Source: Clostridia bacterium (GTDB taxonomy: Bacteria > Bacillota > Clostridia > Christensenellales > Aristaeellaceae). Taken from it: a DNA stretch of 33,181 nt. The DNA is taken from assembly GCA_017459565.1 (NCBI GenBank), contig JAFUCP010000202.1:1-33181 (forward strand), read 5' to 3'. This document shows, one piece after another, positions 7,134-13,718 of the stretch. Below the pieces are notes generated by a model, which saw nothing but the letters and a program-made list of their open reading frames with translations, had not been told where the DNA came from and ran no database searches. Position numbers and translations under genes: made by a program. Within the stretch, counting starts at the first letter, position 1. Each line of letters starts with the position of its first letter.

Positions 7134-7943
7134 ATGCGAACGCGACAGAAGAACCTTCGGAGGACCGTCGATATCGGCATGACCGTCCTTTTGCTTTTAC
7201 AGATGGCCTATCAGGCGACGGGGGAGGCGGCCCACGAGTGGCTGGGCATGGGCATGACCGCACTGGTCATTATCCATCAAATTATAAACCGACGTTGGTA
7301 TGCTTCGACGTTCAAGGGCAGATATACCGCCTATCGCGCCGTCTCCGCCTGCCTGAACGCGATGCTTATCGTATCCTTTGCCCTGACGGCTCTCTGCGGC
7401 ATGGCCATGAGCAATTATGCCGTGCCCTTTCTGTACGGCGTCGTGCGGGTGTCCCTTGTGCGCATGGCCCATCTGTCCATGTCCCACTGGTCGTTTGTGT
7501 TGATGGGACTGCACCTGGGTCTGCACGTGCCGGCAATGCTCCAGGGCCTCAAAGAAAAAGTACGACGCGCCCTGTCGGCGGCCTGCGCGGCTGTCGCGGG
7601 TGTCGGGCTGTATCTGTTTTTGCGAAACGGTATGCCCGACTATCTTTTCTTTCGGGTGCCCTTCGCCTTCCTGGATTACGAAAAGGCCGGGGCGCTGGTT
7701 TTGCTGGAAAATGTGGCCATGTTGCTGTTCTGGGCCTTTATGGGCTGGCAGGCGGCGGTGGCGCTGCGGGGAAGGGAGCGCCGGTGGGTGAGCGTGGCGC
7801 TGATGATCGTGGCGGTGATCATCGGCATGGCCCTGAACGCGGCCCTGCCGAACCGTGAGGAGGCGCCCTTCAGCTCCGGCTGGAGCGCCGCTGTGCCGCG
7901 GGCCGGGATGGAAACGATCTATACGCAAAGGAGCCTGTCCTGA
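7134..7943 (+). CDS. DUF4405 b-type cytochrome-like membrane protein
   Basis: 269 residues with roughly seven hydrophobic segments. The N-terminal half is a DUF4405 domain, a four-helix module that resembles the haem-binding core of cytochrome b. Histidines sit where haem ligands would be expected: H34 (AAHEW), H48 (IIHQI), H113 and H118 (MAHLSMSHW), H127 and H131 (GLHLGLH). The C-terminal three helices and a short tail (PNREEAPFSSG) are not recognised. ATG 7134 follows GGGGGGCGG by a few bases. As last gene of the cluster, it may carry electrons from a cytosolic donor to the exported flavodoxin or DUF362 protein. Haem binding is inferred from histidine placement only. Confidence 0.82.
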   Translation: MRTRQKNLRRTVDIGMTVLLLLQMAYQATGEAAHEWLGMGMTALVIIHQIINRRWYASTFKGRYTAYRAVSACLNAMLIVSFALTALCGMAMSNYAVPFLYGVVRVSLVRMAHLSMSHWSFVLMGLHLGLHVPAMLQGLKEKVRRALSAACAAVAGVGLYLFLRNGMPDYLFFRVPFAFLDYEKAGALVLLENVAMLLFWAFMGWQAAVALRGRERRWVSVALMIVAVIIGMALNAALPNREEAPFSSGWSAAVPRAGMETIYTQRSLS

Positions 7944-7965
7944 TCGGGAACGGCTCTTTTCTTTT
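7931..7965 (+). terminator. Rho-independent terminator of the redox cluster
   Basis: GAGCC (7931-7935) pairs with GGCTC (7952-7956), extended inside by TCC/GGA, followed by TTTTCTTTT. The stem overlaps the stop codon of the DUF4405 gene and ends the 4083-7943 operon. Confidence 0.75.
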
Positions 7966-8052
7966 GTCTCGCACTAAGACCGGGAAAGATTACAGGATGA
8001 AAAAAACCAACAGAAAACTTCGGGAAAAATACGACAATCGGAAACGAAACCG

Positions 8053-8081
8053 TTGAAAAAAACGTCAATATGTGGTATGGT
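8053..8081 (+). promoter_or_regulatory. Probable promoter for the 5'-nucleotidase gene and following exported-protein genes
   Basis: TTGAAA (8053-8058) and TATGGT (8076-8081) are 17 bases apart. Transcription would begin near 8088, leaving a leader of about 135 bases before the ATG at 8222. I see no known riboswitch in that leader. The rest of 7966-8221 holds no convincing gene. Confidence 0.55.
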
Positions 8082-8221
8082 AATTGATGGAAAGACAGAC
8101 ACGCTTCAGGTTTGACCAGGAATGGTTCTTGCCCCTGCCGCTGATGGCCAGGACGGTGAAAATGAGCGTTGTGTATCGAGTAAAATACCGACGTCGGTTT
8201 GTGACAGACAGGAGAAGCGAA

Positions 8222-9889
8222 ATGAGAAGGTCACTTGCGTTTGCGTTGCTTTTGTGCTTTGCCATGCCTTTTTGCGCCATGGGCGCCGCCGCGGAGAAGA
8301 CGGGACTGGCCCGGGACGTACTCGTGCTGTTCACCAGCGACGTTCACTGCGGCGTGGACCAGAATTTCGGCTATGCGGGCCTGCAGGCTGTGCGGGACAC
8401 GGCGGCGCAGGAGGATTATGTGCTGCTGGTAGACGATGGCGACTCCATTCAGGGGGAACCCATCGGCATCCTGACGCGCGGCCAGGCGAACATCGAGCTG
8501 ATGAACAAAATGGGCTATGACGTGGCGATTCCCGGCAACCATGAGTTCGACTACGGCATGGATCGCTTTTTCGAATTGGCGGAGATGGCCGACTTTACCT
8601 ATGTCAGCTGCAATTTCGCCAAAAACGGCGAGCTTGTGTTTCCGGCCTATGTCATCAAGGAGTTTGACGGCGTTAAAATCGCGTTTGTGGGCATAACGAC
8701 CCCGGAGACGCTGACCTCGTCCACGCCCCGCTATTTCCAGGATGAGGACGGCAACTATATCTACAGCTTCTCCCAGGGCGGCGACGGATCGATGCTTTAT
8801 GAAAAGGTCCAAAAGGCAGTGGACGATGCGCGCGCCGAGGGCGCGGACTATGTGTTTGCGATTTCTCACCTGGGCAATGAGGCAGCGTGCGCGCCCTATA
8901 CCTACGCGGATGTGCTGGGGAATACCAGTGGCATCGACGCCATGCTGGACGGCCACAGCCACGATACCATGAAGGTCGTCATGCTGAACAAGAGCGGTGA
9001 AAACGTCATTCGCCAGGCCTGCGGCACGAAGATGGCCGGCATCGGCTGGCTGCGCATCTCCGCCGCGGACGGCAGCGTGGACACGGGCCTGTACACCTGG
9101 AACAACAGCGTTTCCGCCCCGGATTTGCTGGGGCTGGACAACGAGATGGATCGCCTGGTGGACGAGGCAACGGGCAGCATCCGTTCACAGCTTGAGGAGA
9201 GCGTCGGCGTTTCAAATGTGGAGCTGACCATCAACGACCCCACTGCCGTGGATGAGAGCGGCACCCCCGTGCGCATCGTGCGCCGCGCGGAGACGAACCT
9301 GGGCGATCTGTGCGCCGATGCCTTCCGGGATCAGATGGGCGCGGAAGTGGGAATCGTTACCGGCGGCAGCATACGAAAGAGCATTGACGTGGGCGATATC
9401 ACCGTGAACGAGATTCTCGGTGTGTTTCCCTTTGGCAACAGGGTCGGTGTCATCGAGGCCACCGGTCAGCAGCTTTTGGACATGCTGGAATACGGCGTCA
9501 GCGCCGTGCCCAGCGAGAACGGCGCTTTCCCGCACGTGTCCGGCATGAGCTATGAGATCGATATGTCCGTGCCCAGCAGTGTGAAGCGGGACAAAAACGG
9601 CTTGTATACGGGCATCGAGGGTGAATACCGCATCAAGAACGTGATGGTGGGCGGCGAACCCCTGGACCTGGAAAAGACCTATACCATCGCGGCGCAGAGC
9701 TATGTGCTGGTGGACCACGGCGACGGAATCACCGCCTTTGACGGTTGCAAGCTGCTGAAGGAAAGCGAGGAACTGGACTACCGGCTGATCATCGCCCATA
9801 TCCGGGATACGCTGGGCGGCGTCGTGGGCGAGGGCTATGAGAATCCCTACGGCCAGGAGCGCGCCGTTGCCATTGGCCAGGACGAATAA
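8222..9889 (+). CDS. Exported 5'-nucleotidase / 2',3'-cyclic phosphodiesterase family
   Basis: 555 residues with a signal peptide (MRRSLAFALLLCFAMPFCAMG). The N-terminal calcineurin-like phosphoesterase domain shows the two-metal site: D40 and H42 (SDVHCG), D74 (DDGDS), N106-H107 (PGNHEFD) and H245/H247 (GHSHD). A 5_nucleotid_C domain follows from about residue 355 (NLGDLCADAF at 359, then GGSIRKSI and FPFGNR). Enzymes of this family remove phosphate from extracellular nucleotides, helping salvage of nucleosides and phosphate. ATG 8222 is preceded by AGGAGAAGCGAA; an in-frame ATG at 8084 would start upstream of the predicted transcription start and lacks a signal peptide. No cell-wall LPXTG motif is seen. 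It leads a run of five exported proteins ending at 15974. Confidence 0.93.
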   Translation: MRRSLAFALLLCFAMPFCAMGAAAEKTGLARDVLVLFTSDVHCGVDQNFGYAGLQAVRDTAAQEDYVLLVDDGDSIQGEPIGILTRGQANIELMNKMGYDVAIPGNHEFDYGMDRFFELAEMADFTYVSCNFAKNGELVFPAYVIKEFDGVKIAFVGITTPETLTSSTPRYFQDEDGNYIYSFSQGGDGSMLYEKVQKAVDDARAEGADYVFAISHLGNEAACAPYTYADVLGNTSGIDAMLDGHSHDTMKVVMLNKSGENVIRQACGTKMAGIGWLRISAADGSVDTGLYTWNNSVSAPDLLGLDNEMDRLVDEATGSIRSQLEESVGVSNVELTINDPTAVDESGTPVRIVRRAETNLGDLCADAFRDQMGAEVGIVTGGSIRKSIDVGDITVNEILGVFPFGNRVGVIEATGQQLLDMLEYGVSAVPSENGAFPHVSGMSYEIDMSVPSSVKRDKNGLYTGIEGEYRIKNVMVGGEPLDLEKTYTIAAQSYVLVDHGDGITAFDGCKLLKESEELDYRLIIAHIRDTLGGVVGEGYENPYGQERAVAIGQDE

Positions 9890-9937
9890 CTGCCGATAAA
9901 CTGCGAATAAAAAGCAATATATTCAAGGAGGTACAGT

Positions 9938-11791
9938 ATGAAAGCGATTCAGAGGATACTGGCGCTGACCGTGGCGCTGCTGCTGGCGGTCGCCGCCTGC
10001 GCCCTCGGCGAGGAGACGGAGCAGACGGAGCAGACGGGACTGCGCAGGCTGCGGCTGGGCAGCTCTGTCTACACGGTGATGATCGATGATGATTTTGTGT
10101 CCTGTGATTTGACGGAGGAGGATATCGCGGACGACGAAATCGGCTATTACCAGTGCGATGAAACCGGCCTTGACTTTGACCTGTACCAGTTCAGCAAGGA
10201 GGGCGTCGCCCAGGAGCTGAGCCACTATACGATGGAGGAGGCCAACGGATACGACGCGGTGGAGGTGGTCTGGCCGAACGCCGTGATCAACGATATCCCG
10301 GTAGGCTGGTACCGCACCCGGGAGACATGGGAGGGCGTTGAATACGACACCGCCACCTACATTTTAGACAACGGCGACGATTATGTGGAGCTGGTGTTCT
10401 GGATGGAGGACGAGGATGACGCCGAGAGAGCCCGTCAGATCATGGAATCCCTGCAATACATTGAGCTTCAGGAGATTCGGCTGGGCGATTCCAGCTTCAC
10501 GCTCACCCTTCCCGACGACTACGTGCAGGGCAGCATGACCCCCGAGGATATGATGGACGACCAGGTGGCCTACTGGTACAGCGACGCGACGCTGCTGGAT
10601 TTTGACGTGTACCAGTTCAGCAAGGCGGGGCTGAGCGAGAACCTGGCGGATTATGCCGCCGAGGAAGCCGCCGCCTGCTACGGCGTGACGGAGCTTGTGA
10701 CCGACGAAGTCATCAACCTGATCCCTGTGGCCCATTACCGCGCGGTGGAGGAGTTCGAAGAGGGTGAATACGACACCCTCACCTACATCATGGACGATGG
10801 CGACGAATACGTTGAAATCGTGTTCTGGCTGGACGGCTTGACCGCCGAGGCGGAGGCCGATTACATCATTCACAACCTGATCGACGAATCGCTGTTTGAG
10901 GCCGACGGGGAGGAGGAAGCCGCGGCCCTGCCCGAGGGCGTGACGCCCGTGACCTGGGATGTTACCCCGGAGCATCCGATGATCGACACCGACGAGGCCC
11001 GCGCGCTGTATGAGCGCATCGTGGCGGAGGACTATCCTACGATGGAGGAGCTGCTGGCCGATCCCGTGGTGGCTCAGCTGGACGCGCTGTCCGCCTATTA
11101 CAGGCAGTTCTACGGCAACACCGCCGATATTGACACGCCGGAGCGCGAGGAGCTGCGAGAGGAGCTGAAGAACTGGTTCCTGGGCCTGGGCTCCGCCCGC
11201 ACCGAAAGCGTGGACGAGAACGGCAAACACAGCTATGTCTATGACGGCCCCCTGAACCGCGATTTCCAGATGGAGCTGGTGCTGGGCCTGCCGGCATCCG
11301 GCAAGTCTACCCGTGTGGCCGACCCGGATAGCGAGGCCATGGGCGCTTTCATACTGGACGTGGACATGATCAAGGCGGAAATCCCAGAATACAAGGAGAG
11401 CCATGGCGCGGGCGCGGACGCGGTACACTTTGAGGGCTTTGCCATCTTCAACCGTGCTTTGGACGCCTTCCTGACCGGCGAAATGAAGGGCGTGAACATC
11501 GTGCTGCCCATTGTCGGCACCGATTTGGACGAGATGATGCAGCAGTACATACTGCCCTTTGAGGCGGCTGGCTACAATGTGAAGGCGCGGTTCTGCCCTG
11601 CGAAGGAAAACGAAGCCGCGGCCCGCGTGGTGATGCGCGAGCTGGGCGGCGGCCAGCTGATCAACAGCAAGGTGGCCTTCAACTTCGGCGCCGGCCCGGA
11701 AAACGTCTACAATGAATTGAAGGACATGATCAATTCATACGGCGAGCCCTATGGCTATGAAGAGGACGCGGCGCTGGAGCCCGCGGCGTAA
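9938..11791 (+). CDS. Predicted exported protein: two repeat domains plus zeta-toxin-like P-loop kinase domain
   Basis: 617 residues. A hydrophobic leader ends in VAAC, a plausible lipobox with C21; cleavage further on, after ALG, is the alternative. Two tandem repeats of about 140 residues follow (about 35-175 and 176-315), sharing LDFDLYQFSK / LDFDVYQFSK, EYDT-TYI and YVELVFW / YVEIVFW. The C-terminal part (about 440-600) is a P-loop kinase: Walker A GLPASGKST (450-458, K456), then LDVDMIKAEIPEY (473-485), as in zeta toxins that phosphorylate UDP-N-acetylglucosamine. Zeta toxins act in the cytosol; here the whole protein is predicted outside the membrane, where ATP is scarce. No epsilon-like antitoxin is adjacent. 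ATG 9938 has AAGGAGG nearby. The neighbours all encode exported wall-type proteins. Kinase activity and export need proof; the leader might be misread. Confidence 0.75.
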   Translation: MKAIQRILALTVALLLAVAACALGEETEQTEQTGLRRLRLGSSVYTVMIDDDFVSCDLTEEDIADDEIGYYQCDETGLDFDLYQFSKEGVAQELSHYTMEEANGYDAVEVVWPNAVINDIPVGWYRTRETWEGVEYDTATYILDNGDDYVELVFWMEDEDDAERARQIMESLQYIELQEIRLGDSSFTLTLPDDYVQGSMTPEDMMDDQVAYWYSDATLLDFDVYQFSKAGLSENLADYAAEEAAACYGVTELVTDEVINLIPVAHYRAVEEFEEGEYDTLTYIMDDGDEYVEIVFWLDGLTAEAEADYIIHNLIDESLFEADGEEEAAALPEGVTPVTWDVTPEHPMIDTDEARALYERIVAEDYPTMEELLADPVVAQLDALSAYYRQFYGNTADIDTPEREELREELKNWFLGLGSARTESVDENGKHSYVYDGPLNRDFQMELVLGLPASGKSTRVADPDSEAMGAFILDVDMIKAEIPEYKESHGAGADAVHFEGFAIFNRALDAFLTGEMKGVNIVLPIVGTDLDEMMQQYILPFEAAGYNVKARFCPAKENEAAARVVMRELGGGQLINSKVAFNFGAGPENVYNELKDMINSYGEPYGYEEDAALEPAA

Positions 11792-11824
11792 AAAGGCAAT
11801 ACCGACGAACAGGAGGCAAAGCAT

Positions 11825-12313
11825 ATGAAGCGATTCAAGAAGTTTCTGGCGGCGCTGTTGATCGCGGCGTTCTGCCTGTCCATGGTTGGCGCGCTGGCGG
11901 ACGGCGTGGTGCGCACCACCGGCAATCTGAACCTGCGCAAGGGCCCGGGCCTGGGCTACAAGTCCATTCGCACCATCGGAGAAGGCGTCACTCTTGAGTA
12001 CGACAAGTCCGAAAAGGATGAGCGCGGCGTGCGCTGGTACCGGGTGACCTATAAGGGTCGCACGGGCTGGGTTTCTTCGAAGTATGCCAGGGAAGGCTCC
12101 TCCGGCGGCTCCGGCAGCAAGGTCAAAACCACCGGCAGCGTGCATATGCGCACCGGGGCGGGCCTGGATTACAAGTCCCTGCGCACCATTGGCAAGGGTG
12201 TGACCCTTTCCTATGATGAGACCAGGAAGGACGACCGCGGCGTCGTCTGGTATCACGTGAGCTACAAGGGCAAGAGCGGATGGGTTTCTTCCAAGTATGC
12301 CAAGAAGAAGTAA
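11825..12313 (+). CDS. Exported protein with two bacterial SH3 domains
   Basis: 162 residues: a signal peptide (cut after ALA near residue 25), then two SH3b domains (about 28-85 and 98-160). Both have the LNLRKGPGLGYKS / VHMRTGAGLDYKS motif and end in GWVSSKYA. SH3b domains bind cell-wall peptides. A short Gly-Ser linker (SSGGSGS) separates the domains. There is no enzymatic part, so this may be a wall-binding accessory protein. AGGAGG precedes the ATG at 11825 and the following gene starts 25 bases after its stop, so all are probably one transcript. Confidence 0.9.
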   Translation: MKRFKKFLAALLIAAFCLSMVGALADGVVRTTGNLNLRKGPGLGYKSIRTIGEGVTLEYDKSEKDERGVRWYRVTYKGRTGWVSSKYAREGSSGGSGSKVKTTGSVHMRTGAGLDYKSLRTIGKGVTLSYDETRKDDRGVVWYHVSYKGKSGWVSSKYAKKK

Positions 12314-12338
12314 CGCGCGCAAAGGAGGTTTTCCCAAG

Positions 12339-13667
12339 ATGAAAAGATGGATTCTGTCCGTGCTTTCGATCCTGCTGGTTCTGACGATGGTTCTCCCCGT
12401 GCTGGCTCTGGCCGATGAGGATACGATTGTCGAGGGCGTAGATTACTATCTGGTGGAACACTATCCGGTGTATTCCCTCAAGGAAGGCCTGAAGCTGTAC
12501 AACAAGCAGACCCGCAAGAGCCATTCCGTCCGGCAGCTGGCCTATGGCGAGGAAATGATCGTTGAGGCCGTCTCTGCGGACGGGCTGTGGCTGGGCATCA
12601 CCTATCAGAAAAAGGGCAAGACCCGCTTTGCCTGGGCCCAGAAGGAATACTTGAGCGATATCAGGCCCAGCGGCGGTTCGCCCGCGCCCGCGCCAACGCC
12701 CGCGCCCGCGCCAGAGAAGAAGAAAAAGACGGCTGAAAAGACGCAGGAGCAGAAGCAGGCCGAGGCCGCGAAGGCCGCGGAGCAGGCCAAGAGGCAGATC
12801 GACAGCGTGCTGGGCAGCATGACCGTCGTCGCGCCCTATAACGCCATGATCACCACCAAGACCGTCGACGGCACCGTGGCGCTGCGCTGGCAGCCCACCA
12901 CCGAAGGCAAGCTCATCGGCTATCTGCCCAACGGCACGCGCCTTACGGTGCTGGCTGAGGGAGACGGCTGGTTCCAGGTGACAGACGAGCAGAACGGCAG
13001 CACCGGCTTCATGTCCAGCAGGTACATTACCCGCGTTGCCACGCAAAGCGAGCCTGTAGAAACCTTGCCCGTGGAAATCTTGCCCGTGGAAACCCTGCCC
13101 TCGTCCGCCGAGCCTGCTGTCGTCGCTCCTCTGACGAAAAGCGTGGACGTGGCCAATCTGCCCGACGGCACCTGGCCCGTGTCCTTCAACGGCGGGGACG
13201 TCCTCTCCGGGGCGTCCGGCATCTTCATGAACGCCGTGCATGTTTTTGCGATGGACCTGTATGACGCCGTGGCCGTCAATGCACTGGCCGAGGGGGATAC
13301 CCTGGTTGTGGAGGGCGCGCCCCACGCCGTGACCTCGGTGCAGCGCAGCGGGGAAACCGTCGTCGTCAATGGCGGCATGGATGCGGACGGCTGGGAGCTT
13401 GCGCCTGTGGACGGCAGTGTCTACCGCGTGTTCGGCTATAACGATATGGCAACCTATACCGAACTGGGCGTGGCTTCGCTGATGCTGGCGCCGGAAGCCA
13501 CATATGTGGACGGCTTCGATCTGGACGCTCCTGCCCAGACGGTTCAGTACGGCGGCATCGTGGAGGCGATCGCCACCGTGGAGCCGGACAGCTTCAGCGT
13601 ATACAACACCACTCTGCGCACCGAAGGGGGCAGGGTTGTCGAGATCAATCGTGCGTACATGCCGTAG
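12339..13667 (+). CDS. Exported SH3-domain protein with a novel C-terminal module
   Basis: 442 residues. The signal peptide ends at ALA (about residue 25). A first SH3-like stretch (about 30-110) is followed by a PAPAPTPAPAP linker and a Lys/Glu/Ala-rich helix (about 115-155), then an SH3b domain (about 164-234). A short repeat of PVE-LP units (about 247-256) leads to a C-terminal module (264-442). That module is shared with the next protein: both contain NLPDG, GDVL-GASG-FMNAVH and YNTTLR-EGG. The start ATG 12339 lies ten bases after AAAGGAGG (12321-12328); longer readings begin inside the upstream gene. Role unknown; the layout suggests a wall-associated scaffold or adhesin. Confidence 0.88.
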   Translation: MKRWILSVLSILLVLTMVLPVLALADEDTIVEGVDYYLVEHYPVYSLKEGLKLYNKQTRKSHSVRQLAYGEEMIVEAVSADGLWLGITYQKKGKTRFAWAQKEYLSDIRPSGGSPAPAPTPAPAPEKKKKTAEKTQEQKQAEAAKAAEQAKRQIDSVLGSMTVVAPYNAMITTKTVDGTVALRWQPTTEGKLIGYLPNGTRLTVLAEGDGWFQVTDEQNGSTGFMSSRYITRVATQSEPVETLPVEILPVETLPSSAEPAVVAPLTKSVDVANLPDGTWPVSFNGGDVLSGASGIFMNAVHVFAMDLYDAVAVNALAEGDTLVVEGAPHAVTSVQRSGETVVVNGGMDADGWELAPVDGSVYRVFGYNDMATYTELGVASLMLAPEATYVDGFDLDAPAQTVQYGGIVEAIATVEPDSFSVYNTTLRTEGGRVVEINRAYMP

Positions 13668-13718
13668 CTGTGCGCGATTGAAATAAAGAAAATACGATTA
13701 ATATGGAGGAAGAAGCGC

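Noticed and set aside
9938-11791. Epsilon/zeta toxin-antitoxin module
   Set aside because: No epsilon-like antitoxin gene is adjacent, and the kinase domain is at the end of a protein with an export leader.
13678-13707. Promoter TTGAAA-N18-TATGGA before the 751-residue protein
   Set aside because: The -10 overlaps the ribosome binding site, which would leave almost no leader; the gene more likely belongs to the upstream transcript.
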